Both the position numbers and the translations under genes were made by a program. This document shows, piece by piece, positions 25,201-37,200 of a DNA stretch of 64,000 bases (its first letter is position 1; each line of letters opens with the position of its first letter). The stretch lies in assembly GCF_022965805.1 (NCBI RefSeq), contig NC_133103.1, forward strand, positions 51,658,386-51,722,385, read 5' to 3'. Source of the stretch: Primulina eburnea. Its lineage: Eukaryota > Streptophyta > Magnoliopsida > Lamiales > Gesneriaceae. A model generated the notes under the pieces. It did no database searches and was not told the origin of the DNA. It saw nothing but the letters and a program-made list of their open reading frames with translations.

Positions 25201-28200
25201 ATTGATTACTTACTACAAGGAGATGAGAACACTATGGCAAGAGTTAGATTTGTGTTATGAAGATACTTGGGAATACAAGAATGCCAACGTAAAATACCAG
25301 AAGCGCATGGAGAATGATCGAGTATAAGTTTTTCTTCCTGGATTAAATCGAGAAGTTTCAAGGTATGGTGTTCAGGAATTTCTTTAAGCTTGATGCCAAA
25401 GTTGCTGAATACGAATAATTGTTGCGGGAAGAATCATACAAAAAGAGAACTGTTATGGGGTCTTATTATCAGGAGGTAAAAGATGTGGTATTGACAGAAA
25501 TTCAATCATCTGGTTTTTGTACAGTTCCCCTACTAAAGAAGAAGCCGACATAACTTGAAAAGAAGAACAACTCCCAACTCCCCAAAGATATGCAGTATAC
25601 ATTTGATGTGTCAAAGACCGAGTAAGTTTTCGATTTCTTGGTAAAAGAAAAATCCATCACCTTTCCACCTGATCACATGATGCCACCCAAAGAAGAGCCA
25701 AAAGGTCGAGAATATTGTAAGTATCACAACTCCTACAATCATGCTTGTGAGGCCCGGGGCCGAAGAGGGCGGGGGGTGATCGCCGGTGCCATGAGGTGGC
25801 ACGGACAATGAGCGGCTCCTGGCAGGCTTCTAGGTGGAGGGAACATGAATGAACCAATCGTACATCGGAAGGAGAGGAATTCCGAGACTGTTCAATGTAA
25901 TGGACTGTACAGTTGAAGAGGGATTAAAAGATTTGATTTGTACTACTCATATCACGAAGGTGAATCTTCTTTTCGGTAGCTCATCACATAAGAACTCCAA
26001 AGTTAAGCGTGCTTGACTTGGAGCAATTTTGGGATGGGTGACCTCCTGGGAAGTTTCCTAGGGTGCGTGTGAGTGAGAACATAAGCACGCTGGAAAGATT
26101 CGTCTTGATACAGTGAGGACAGTCGTCGAATCTGGGGCGTTACAAGTGGTATCAGAGCCAACCTCTCCGAGTACGGTGTGGTTCGAGGACGAACCAAGCG
26201 GAAGCTGGTGGGCATGTGAGACCCGGGGCCGAAGAGGGCGGGGGGGTGATCGCCGGTGCCATGAGGTGGCAGGGACAATGAGCGGCTCCTGGCAGGATTC
26301 TAGGTGGAGGGAACATGAATGAACCGTTCGTACACCGGAAGGAGAGGGATTCCGAGACTGTTCAATGTAATGGACTGTACAGTTGAAGAGGGATTAAAAG
26401 ATTTGATTTGTACTACTCATATCACGAAGGTGCATCTTCTTTTCGGTAGCTCATCACATAAGAACTCCAAAGTTAAGCGTGCTTGACTTGGAGCAATTTT
26501 GGGATGGGTGACCTCCTGGGAAGTTTCCTAGGGTGCGTGTGAGTGAGGAAATAAGCACGCTGGAAAGACTCGTCTTGATACAGTGAGGACAGTCGTCGAA
26601 TCTGGGGCGTTACAATGCTACTAAATCTTGTTGGGCATTCAAAACATTTTTCAGGACAAAATTAACAAGGGAATCATGAAATTCCTTAACAAACAAGAGT
26701 CTATGACGGTGGATGATGATCCTTTTCCCCCAGTAGTTTTGGTTAATGTGAATGTGATAGATTTGAGGGACCTTCTCAATGAAAAAAGAAGCCGATATTT
26801 TGCAGTGAAAGACCGAATAATCAAGAAATGCTGGATCCCAAAAGGTCAATTGTTTGAAGCTCATGGAATTCATAGTGCTGATCGAGTAAGAACAGTTCAG
26901 CAGCATTTCCCAAGAAGCTTTGGTGAATCCGCGGCCTCTAGGCCGAGGAACCAACATCTATTCGAGAAACCAGTGCTTGAGAATCAATGGTTTAGATGGG
27001 AGTCATCTCGCAATAAGCACCAGGGATACTCGAACAGGAGAAACGTGTACGGAGTCAAACCACGAAAGATAGAAATCAGGAAGAAGTCACTCTATCATGA
27101 TAAAAGTCGCCGTGTGAATCAAGCTTCAGTGAGAAAGACCGTAGAGGTCAGGGAAGTTCGACCCAGATTTGTACGTCCTGTCAGAAAAGAATTCACCGAC
27201 GAATAGAGAGTGGCCCAACACAGAAAACTCCCTAGGCCATCAACTCGAACCCAGAAAAGAAGGCTATTGAGGGAAATAGCCGCTGCAAAAAAGGAAGAAA
27301 TTTCTAAGGTGGACAATGAACTCATACGTGATATGCCCGTCATCGAATCACAAGCAAGAAGTAGGTCAAAGTTTGGTAGGTCTGCCACTGAAGATAAATT
27401 GGTAGACGAAGACGATGATTTGCTGATTGATGATGATGTTCGTGGCAGAATTCTGGGGAGGACGCCTCTGTTGTCGCTTAGTAAAGTCTTTGCAGAAGTA
27501 AGGAGAGAAAAGAGCAGCCGTAGGGTAATGTTAAGCAACAGGTCTTTGTCTGCAACAGAAGTGTCGGCCTTGGTGTCCAAAAATACTAGCAGGTTTCCTA
27601 GCAACTAGAAGCTTCGACTAGAACACAAAGGAGAGGGAATCAGGTGCGAATACTGTGGCAAACCAAACCATACAAAGGAAACTTGTTGGGCTTTGCATGG
27701 TAAACCACCAAACTGGAAGCCAAAATTTCTCCAGCCAAAGGGCGTTGAGTCAAGAGCCAACCAATCTGGAATCGAGGATGAAGTTGCTGCCACCGCAGGG
27801 ACACCTTCTTTCAGTGAGGAAAAACTAGACCAACTGTATAAACTTTTCCAATCTACACAGTTTTCTAAATCCACCTCAGCGCCACCCTTTACTTCCCTAG
27901 CTCAACAAGGTAATATGTTTAAGCATATAGCCTTTTGTACATCCACTTTATTTGAGGATCCATTGATTATAGATTCCGGTGCTACTGACCACATGACAAG
28001 TTCATCTAGGTTGCTTTTCTCTTACACCCCATGTGCTGGAAACTAAAAAATACGAATAGCCGATGGCTCTTTATCCCCAATAACTGAAAAAGGGTCGATT
28101 ATTATTTCTAAAATCTTGAATCTTCACAACGTTCCCCATGTCCCGAATTTGTCTTGTAATTTATTGTCGATTAGTTGTTGACTCAAGAACTTAATTGTTG

Positions 28201-31200
28201 TTCTAAATTTTCTCAAAATTCATGGGAATTTCAGGATACGACTTGGAGATGATGATTGGCAGTGCTGGGGAGAATGGGGGGACTTACTACTTTGAGAAGT
28301 CCTACTCACATGGACAAGCACAACAATCTAGCATGGAACCAAGTTCAAGTACTGATGGACATCCAAACATGCCATAGTTGAAACGGTAGAATATTGGACT
28401 ATCATTAACTTATCAAGATTGACAGGATCTTGTTTGTATTATCTTTTACATTTGAAATTTTAGGATTAGATTTATTGGTATCGAGTTATCCCTTAGATTT
28501 AGGAATTTAGTTAACTTAGGAGTCCATAAATTCATTGTATCTAACCATTATTTTTTGCAGCAATAATAAAAGTGAAGCATTTTCTTTCTCTGCCATTCTC
28601 TCAAACTACATGGTATCAGAGCCACCGAGAAGGGCAAAATAGGACATGGCTTCACCATCCGTTTCTTCCACTTCCGAGGCCACACCGATCGCATCAACAG
28701 TGGCCCCAACCTCTTCCCTTCCCATAACGAAACACATATCACACGGAGAAAACTTCCTGAAATGGTCACAATCCGTCCTTATGCTCATTCGAAGAAAAGC
28801 GAAAGAAGAGTTCATTTCTAGCGCAGGGATATGCCCTGCTGCAACAGATCCGAAATTTAAGGTGTGGAATTCAGAGAATAATATGATTATGTCGTGGCTA
28901 ATCAACTCGATGACGACAGAAATTGGTGCAAACTTTCTGGTATACCGAACTGCGAGGGAGATATGGGATGCGGCTCACGACACCTATTCTTCCAAAGACA
29001 ACACATCTGAACTATTGGGCATTGAAAGCAACCTTCATGACTGATAAGCCCAAATCTTATAGAGATTTTTAGGGATTTTATTTGTGTTTATCTAGGCTTT
29101 TTATCCCTAATTATATGCTTAATTGAATTAATAATTGTAGATTTAAATAAAAGAGGAACAATGATTAAATTTGGAAATAAAATAAATTTACAAGACTCCA
29201 AAGAAAGAAAATACCAAAGGAAAAGAAATAAAATATTCTTATATTTTATTATCTTGATATTATTGAAGTTTTGATAAAGATTGAGTCTCATATTTGAAAA
29301 TAAAATCTACAATCTTATTTACAAGGGTTAAGCTTGACATGGGCTTAGAAGGAAAGAAAGAAGGAGGCCCATTGAGCAAGGATAAAAGGAGAGGAGGCTG
29401 CGACGTGAAAAAGGAGGCGCACAAAAGAGAAAATATCAGCGCGGAAGAGAGAGGCAGAGGAGAGAAGCGTACAGAAAAGGAGGCAGAGGAGAGAGAAAGA
29501 AAGAGAACAGAATACCACACGGAAGAAGAACACCAGGGAGAAGGAAGAGAGAGGAGAGAAGCGTGCAGAAGAGAGAGACAGAGAAGGAAGGAGAGGGAAC
29601 GGAAGTGCAGAACAAAGGAATAGCAGAACAACGCGGAAGAAGGAAAAGAAGGGAGGAAGAAGGAAGGCAAAACCAGCGAGGAATTCCTCACACACACTAC
29701 AAATCACTGAGAATTCCTTCCACTCATTCTTTATTTTGTTTTCTTCTATGAACTTAAATATGTGTTCTCACTTTTCTTTTGAATTCATGGAATAATTTTC
29801 TTTAGGCTAAGACCACAATAGGACCAAACAATACTTTATTTGATATTTGTTTTATTTTCATTATATTATTTTTCTTGATTTTAATTATTGATTGATGTTA
29901 GTTTAATATTTCTTGTTAATAGCCTGATCAACTATTTACATGTATGTTGATTAATCACGACTCGGAAGATGATTGATTAAATATAGCAACAAAGACGTCA
30001 TCAACACATGGTTAAACTGACTAGAAATAGTATTCGGTTTCAGTGTGCGGTTTTAGGTGAAAACTGAAATTCCACGAAGATTTAATGCATTTAAATCTAA
30101 TTAAATTCAATTAGAAATAATTGGACTGTTAGACTTAAATAGGTTTATTAACTCGAGGAATCGTTTAATAAATAAAATTGGGGATTTCACCGTGATTGTC
30201 AAGAATTATAGAATTAATTGAATTTTAACATGTGTCAACATAGTAGAGTTTGGTACCGTTGTGTGTCTTAGTTATTTATTTGAATTTGAATCCCTCCTTG
30301 ATATTTGAATCCCTCGTTTTTAATTGCAATTATTTTATTTAAAGTTTAGATTAATAATCCACGTATCATCTTTTTATTTATTTTGTCTAGCTTAAGTTAA
30401 GTGATAAAAATTCTAGTAATTAAATATTAGTCTCTGTGGGATCGATACTTGGACTCATCGTCCATTTACTATAACTTGACCTAGTCCGCTTGCTAGATTT
30501 GTTCCCAACCGAAATACTCGGTCAAGTTTTTGGCGCCGTTGCCGGGGACTAATTTATTTAATATTGGAATAAATTGCTTTATTGAGACTAGACATTTTTT
30601 TTCCCAAAAAAAAAAACATCATTTTTTTTTCTAATTTATTTGTTTTATTGCGAGGTACTTCAAGATGGATCATCGAAGAGTGTTCACGAATTTTGCCCAA
30701 AAATACTCGGAACCATTCTATTCTGCTTGGGGGAAATTCAATGATCTGGCAAACAATTTTCGGTTTCATGATTTTTCAAACTACACTCTTATTCAAATTT
30801 TCTATTTTGGTTTGGACGAGGCAACAAGAAGTTGGGTAAATTATGGGGCTTTGGCAACTGGTAGTCACTTATTTAATAGGGAATACAACAGTGCGATGCA
30901 CTTGTTAAATGATATGGCAGATTTCGACTACCACTGGCATTGTGATCCTTCACTGCAGGGTTGGAGTCACCAATATCCTCCACAATTTTGCCCCGATTTT
31001 GCAAACCAACCATTTGAGCAACAAAAAGAGCGTAGTGCACATTTAGATGAAATCATAGCCCAGTGGAAGAAGATGGTCAACTCTTTGTGTTTCATCGATG
31101 AACAGATTGAGCTTCTAATGCAACCAGTGTCCGAAATCAACCAAGAGGCAGAAGTGAAGCTGGAGGAAGAAGAATTCTTCGAGGAATCCATACACAAAGA

Positions 31201-34200
31201 TGAGGCAGAAGTGAAGTGGGAGGAATTCCTATGCAAAGATGAGGCAGAAGTGAAGCTGGAGGAAGAAGAATTCTTCGAGGAATCCATACGCAAAGATGAG
31301 GCAGAAGTGAAGTTGGAGGATTTAGAAGAACACAAGTCGAAGGATTTGAACTCATATATGGTCTTAACATATATTCCACCAGCAGATTCTTTATTTCCAT
31401 CAACGCAAACTCAAGAATATTACATCCTTTACGAGCTTTATCATGGATTGGATTGTTCTTCCCCTAATAATCAATTTTTGCCAAGTGTTGTTGGAGCGAC
31501 GAGCTTACAATGTCAATATCATGCCAAGCTTGAGGGCACACATAATCAAGACCCATATGTAATATCGTATGATACTTACTATGGGCGGAAGCCGCTATTT
31601 GAAGGCTGCTTCTCCATTATCTAGCTATAGACAATCAATTTAGCGCTTGCTGGGAGGCAACCCAGTGAATTATTTTATTTTATTTCGTTTTATTTTATTT
31701 TATTATTAATTTTTTTTTTTACTTTTTCAGTCTGTTAGTTTAATTCTCTGTGATTTTGGTGTGTGTAGGGAATATTGGAATGAAGTAAGATGCCTTAGAC
31801 TTTGGAAAAGCTAAACTGTTGAAATAAAAGATTTCCAGCACTGAGGAATTCTACCATCCCCATGTAGCACTCCATGGAATTTAAAGCAACACTGTCTGGG
31901 AAGTGCTCTCTTACTATTCTACATCCAACTTTTATATTCTTTTTGAATAGCATGACACTGAGGACAGTGTAAATCTAAGTGTGGGGGGGAATTTGTATTT
32001 GGTTTCACAACACTTAGCATGTGCTTAAATGTTTAATCCTCGAGCATGAAATTTTTTTTCTTTGGTTACTCTTTGAGAAACCGCACTTGTGATTACATGA
32101 CACACTAATTGATTTTCTAGATTTTTGATCACTCGAGAGATTGAATCACACCTATAATTGATTGAGATGAGCTGTAGTTGTAGCCGAAGGATTTGAGCAC
32201 AAACTAGTTTTGTATCATATTTTGAGACATAATCTATGCACTTTAGGTCATACTTATATGAATTAATCGTGAATTGGTAAAAGGTGAGCTCATGAAAAAA
32301 AAAAAAAAGAAAAAATCGAAAAAAAAAGAGAAAGAAAAGAAACAATCTAGAACTTGTCTGATTATCTTTCGAGGCGAAAATACGGAGGAGAATGACTTAG
32401 GGATGATTTAGGCGATTTTTGGACCGTTTGAGCCTTTCGAGCCTACCAAATGCATCATTCATACCCCTAGTATCCCCTTTTGAGCCTAATAAATCGAATG
32501 GAGTGTGTCAAAGACATACAATTAGCCCCCATTCGTATTCTTTCAAAATCCCACATCAACTACCCAATTTAGCATATACACTATTCCTCTACCTTAATTT
32601 TGAGAGAAATAAACCCCTTTAGCTCTTTAAAATTTTTAATAACTCCCATGTGTTGATATTTGATAAGAAAAAGTTGGAGGAGTTTGAAAAAAATCATGAA
32701 TAAAGTGAAGGGGATTGATGAAAAAAATATATGTAATGAAAAAAGAAAAGATGGAGGAATGTTGTATGATGTGATGATTGAAAAACCTAAAACAGAATGT
32801 CGTTGATGATTGAACAAATATGAAGGAAGAGAAAAAAATATAGGGGAATATGAATGAAAGTACAAGGAAGATGAAAAAGTTAGTTGGAGGAATGATGAAA
32901 TTCAATGAGGAGGAAGATAAGAGATGAAGGAATGCGCTGAAAGAATAATTGTTTATTTTCTCTCATTTTGAATCTCCCAACCTTTATTGTAGCCGTGAGC
33001 CGTGGCATTACATTATAAGCTTAAAAGACCTATTGACCGGGTCATATTCCTCCAACATTTAGTGGAGAAAGATATGAAATACAAGCTTATGGAGAGTTTC
33101 TTTGAAAAAAAAATCCAGAAAATATGAGCATTCCTTGAACTAAAACACCTTTGAGGAATATGAGTTTTGACTTCCACACTACACACGTCTCATTATCTTG
33201 ATATTTTCTAGTGAATGCTTGAGTTTTAAAGTTGCAACGAAAGTGAATTTTATGATTTTCGACGTGTGATCTTTTGATTGAGTGTGACGGAATTTGGTAG
33301 GTTGAAAAGTGTTGATTGTGTCATTTGTTGTGGTGAATCATTGAGTATTCCTTCATAATATTTTTATTCTCTGATTTGTTCGAGGACGAACAAAGGCTAA
33401 GTGTGGGGGGATTGATAAGCCCAAATCTTATAGAGATTTTTAGGGATTTTATTTGTGTTTATCTAGGCTTTTTATCCCTAATTATATGCTTAATTGAATT
33501 AATAATTGTAGATTTAAATAAAAGAGGAACAATGATTAAATTTGGAAATAAAATAAATTTACAAGACTCCAAAGAAAGAAAATACCAAAGGAAAAGAAAT
33601 AAAATATTCTTATATTTTATTATCTTGATATTATTGAAGTTTTGATAAAGATTGAGTCTCATATTTGAAAATAAAATCTACAATCTTATTTACAAGGGTT
33701 AAGCTTGACATGGGCTTAGAAGGAAAGAAAGAAGGAGGCCCATTGAGCAAGGATAAAAGGAGAGGAGGCTGCGACGTGAAAAAGGAGGCGCACAAAAGAG
33801 AAAATATCAGCGCGGAAGAGAGAGGCAGAGGAGAGAAGCGTACAGAAAAGGAGGCAGAGGAGAGAGAAAGAAAGAGAACAGAATACCACACGGAAGAAGA
33901 ACACCAGGGAGAAGGAAGAGAGAAGAGAGAAGCGTGCAGAAGAGAGAGACAGAGAAGGAAGGAGAGGGAACGGAAGTGCAGAACAAAGGAATAGCAGAAC
34001 AACGCGGAAGAAGGAAAAGAAGGGAGGAAGAAGGAAGGCAAAACCAGCGAGGAATTCCTCACACACACTACAAATCACTGAGAATTCCTTCCACTCATTC
34101 TTTATTTTGTTTTCTTCTATGAACTTAAATATGTGTTCTCACTTTTCTTTTGAATTCATGGAATAATTTTCTTTAGGCTAAGACCACAATAGGACCAAAC

Positions 34201-37200
34201 AATACTTTATTTGATATTTGTTTTATTTTCATTATATTATTTTTCTTGATTTTAATTATTGATTGATGTTAGTTTAATATTTCTTGTTAATAGCCTGATC
34301 AACTATTTACATGTATGTTGATTAATCACGACTCGGAAGATGATTGATTAAATATAGCAACAAAGACGTCATCAACACATGGTTAAACTGACTAGAAATA
34401 GTATTCGGTTTCAGTGTACGGTTTTAGGTGAAAACTGAAATTCCACGAAGATTTAATGCATTTAAATCTAATTAAATTCAATTAGAAATAATTGGACTGT
34501 TAGACTTAAATAGGTTTATTAACTCGAGGAATCGTTTAATAAATAAAATTGGGGATTTCACCGTGATTGTCAAGAATTATATAATTAATTGAATTTTAAC
34601 ATGTGTCAACATAGTAGAGTTTGGTACCGTTGTGTGTCTTAGTTATTTATTTGAATTTGAATCCCTCCTTGATATTTGAATCCCTCGTTTTTAATTGCAA
34701 TTATTTTATTTAAAGTTTAGATTAATAATCCACGTATCATCTTTTTATTTATTTTGTCTAGCTTAAGTTAAGTGATAAAAATTCTAGTAATTAAATATTA
34801 GTCTCTGTGGGATCGATACTTGGACTCATCGTCCATTTACTATAACTTGACCTAGTCCGCTTGCTAGATTTGTTCCCAACCGAAATACTCGGTCAATGAC
34901 CTCCGACAGGGAGATTCCTCTGTCACGGCTAATTTCAATGCCCTTATTCGACATTGGGAGCAACTCGACCTCTTTGAAGTCGACAAGTGGAAATGCCCAG
35001 ACGATGAAAAATGTTATCGGGCCATAGTTGAACAAAATCGAGTCTTCAAATTCTTACTGGGCCTTCATAGCACACTTGATGATGTGTGTGGTCGTATATT
35101 GGGGACCAAACCACTACATTCTCTCTGTGCAGTGTTCTCGGAAGTGCGCCATGAAGAAAGTCGCAGAAAAGTCATGCTAGGGTCTCAACAACCTATTTCT
35201 ACCACAAACGCTTCAGCTCTTACTGTGGATAGGCCTTCGTTTCCGCATAATGATCACTCAGGTGCTGCACAGTCTTCACAGCCCTTTAACAACAGCGGGA
35301 AATTCAAACAGGGACACTCATGGTGTGAAAAATGCCGAAAACCCAACCACACAGTGGATACTTGTTCGAAAATCCATGGGAAACGCGATCAGAATTGAAC
35401 ACGATCAGAATTTTACTATCTGCAGTTGTGAATCTAGATTGGCCGTTGCACCAGTTGGATGCAAAAAAATGCTTTTCTCAATGGAGAATTGGAAGAGGAA
35501 GTGTATATGGATGCTCCCCCTGACTTTGAAGATCAATTTGGAGAAAGAATATGCAAGCTAAAAAAAGTCCCACTATGGACTAAAACAATCGCCGCGACCA
35601 TGCTTTGAAAAATTCTCCAGATCAGTCAAGAAACATGGCCGTACCTCAGGACAGTCAGATCACATAATGTTTGTGAAGCATATTAGTGGTGGAAAGTTGG
35701 CGATTCAAATCGCGTACGTAGATGACAATCTTAACAGGAAGTGATGACATTGAAATAACGAGACTAAAGAAATGTCTTGCGTTAATATTGCAAATAATCC
35801 AGTCTAGCAAGATAGAACTAAACATATTGAAAATTTGAAATTGACCGGCATTTCATCAAGGAAAAGTTGGAAAGTGGTGTAATATGTGGCCATTTGTTCC
35901 TACTGATCAGCATATTGCAAATGGCTTAACTAAAGGTCACTTTCGACCTAAGTTTGAAGATTTCACGAGCAAGTTGGGCATGCTGAATATCTTTTCACCA
36001 ACTTAAGGGAGATTGTAGCGTAATGGAAATAAAACCAATTATTTGTACAGAATTATTAGGAAATATTTTATACCTTATGTGTTGAGTTATTTTAGGATAG
36101 CTAATATTCTGTCACTAGAGTTAGTCCCGCTAGTCGTGTGTATAATGAGGTACTTTGTAACATAATTGACAAGAAAAAAGCGTTACTTTTTACACAACTA
36201 ACACAATGTTTTTTTATGCGTTCATATTTCTTTGATATGGTCTGTCTACAGAATGCATACCAAAAATGCAGAGATGACCGTAGTAACAGATGCTCCAATG
36301 AAGCCTTCCCATGTTTTCTTCGGCGATAGCTTGATTAAAGGAGTTCTCCCAAAGAAAAACCCGAAAAAGTAAGCGGCAATATCATTGATGACAATAAGTG
36401 AAGCTGGAAGAAGGAACCTACAAAGTCATCAATCTATAGTTATTACTGCTTAAAAAAGAATCGAGCAGAAAACAGATGCATAGCCAGTAAGTTGAAAAAC
36501 AACTGACCCACCATGAAAAAGAGATTAATCAAGATTTGATAAAAAAAATTCCAATAATTTTATGTAAGAAGATGGTATTATAACAGCAACGACTATGCAT
36601 CGCAACTATATTTAATCAAATGAGAATTTTGATCTTGTTTTACCAGAAAATTCCTTCGAATATATTAGCCACAGTAAACGATGACTGTGCAAACACCACC
36701 ATCAAAATCATGTGTGTCCATGCATATTGGCCAAATTGATACTTGTACATCTTTTTCTTCAACGTAAGTATGAACCACATAAAACCTGAATACAAATGAC
36801 AAAACAAGAAGAAATATCATCTAAACAGTTAACTATTCCATAAAACCACATGAATTATAAGTATGCAGTATGCCTTTCTGACTGAAACAACAGAACAAGC
36901 TCAAAATAGAGTTGACCACAACAACTCCACAGAACCAGTACGAATTATTGCAAGACAAAAGTACAATATAACAGATAGTACCGACCTAAAATGTAGAAGA
37001 AATAGCAGGTAACCATGTGATACTTGATAAATCTACTAACAATCTTATAGAGGAATTTGTCTGTCGTCACGGTGTTCACAAGTCTCTGATTGAGAAATCT
37101 ACCATAAACAAATAACATTGCGGTGAAGAAAATTTGCCTGAAAAACAAAGTACAGATTGTTACACACAGAAATTGCATTATTGGCTTGGGATAATTTTCC

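Larger units (their letters stand above)
25746..26614 (+). mobile_element. Cassandra-type TRIM retrotransposon with 5S-rRNA-like LTRs, 869 bp
   Basis: LTRs at 25746-26144 and 26215-26614 (about 400 bp each, TGTGAG...TTACA) differ at roughly a dozen sites. Perfect 5-bp target duplications ATGCT flank it (25741-25745 and 26615-26619). The primer site TGGTATCAGAGCC is at 26147-26159 and the interior is only 70 bp, with no coding capacity. Each LTR holds a 5S-rRNA-derived block including AAGTTAAGCGTGCTTG and GATGGGTGACCTCCTGGGAA, the hallmark of Cassandra elements. It interrupts the Gypsy gag fragment between ...YNHA and KSCWAF. Confidence 0.97.
25351..27430 (+). pseudogene. Captured Ty3/Gypsy gag fragment inside Copia A
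   Basis: Between two halves of Copia gag lies a different gag: [19 protein letters not shown], then (after the Cassandra insertion) [21 protein letters not shown] and [21 protein letters not shown]. This resembles the plant Gypsy gag type with CKYHxSxNHxxxxCWxF. An open stretch 26628-27206 continues it. No Gypsy LTRs or pol were found, so the fragment may have entered by recombination rather than as a complete element. Confidence 0.65.
29042..34895 (+). mobile_element. Young gag-only Gypsy-type LTR element (TR-GAG/LARD-like), 5854 bp
   Basis: LTRs 29042-30524 and 33413-34895 are both 1483 bp (TGATAAGCCC...CTCGGTCA), and I find only about three differences by eye. Perfect target duplications ATGAC flank it (29037-29041 and 34896-34900). 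The primer site TGGCGCCGTTGCCGGGGA (30531-30548) is of the tRNA-Asp type used by many plant Gypsy elements. The interior (30525-33412) codes one gag-like protein and no protease, reverse transcriptase or integrase, so movement must depend on an autonomous partner. Removing it rejoins Copia B gag in frame (IESNLHD to LRQGD). Confidence 0.95.
28368..35398 (+). mobile_element. Copia LTR retrotransposon B, 3'-truncated, split by a younger element
   Basis: A putative LTR (about 28368-28610, ending ACTACA) is followed by TGGTATCAGAGCC (28611-28623). A gag frame starts at 28646 ([14 protein letters not shown]) and runs to 29041, where the gag-only element interrupts it. It resumes at 34896 with LRQGD and continues through [10 protein letters not shown] to a CCHC knuckle ([14 protein letters not shown]). 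The frame ends at 35398, where sequence jumps to reverse transcriptase remnants. There is no right LTR. The gag is close to that of Copia C on the far side of the window. The left boundary is approximate. Confidence 0.75.
24355..36250 (+). mobile_element. Copia LTR retrotransposon A (old, nested host), inside intron 5 of CDP-DAG synthase
   Basis: Left LTR 24355-24589 and right LTR 36014-36250 (TGTAG...CTACA) share about 235 bp with many differences, so the insertion is old. The primer site TGGTATCAGAGCC (24590-24602) matches initiator-Met tRNA, as in Copia elements. The coding part is broken: gag pieces with stops and frameshifts (about 24790-25350 and 27430-28370), and reverse transcriptase/RNase H remnants (about 35400-36005) ending in a short AAGGGAGAT polypurine tract. 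It contains a Gypsy gag piece with Cassandra, and Copia B with a gag-only Gypsy-type element. It lies opposite to the host gene. No convincing target duplication was seen. Confidence 0.88.

Noticed and set aside
26113..26322. 69-codon frame rich in Gly/Arg/Trp
   Set aside because: It spans the Cassandra LTR-interior boundary, a non-coding element.
25950..26540. 5S rRNA genes in tandem
   Set aside because: The two 5S-like blocks are parts of the LTRs of one Cassandra element with a primer site and target duplication, and their 5' third is diverged.
29260..29751. Open frames of 109-145 codons on both strands, repeated at 33631-34122
   Set aside because: They lie in a purine-rich part of the 1483-bp LTR, are low-complexity (Ser/Leu/Phe or Arg/Glu/Lys), and are open on both strands because of base composition.
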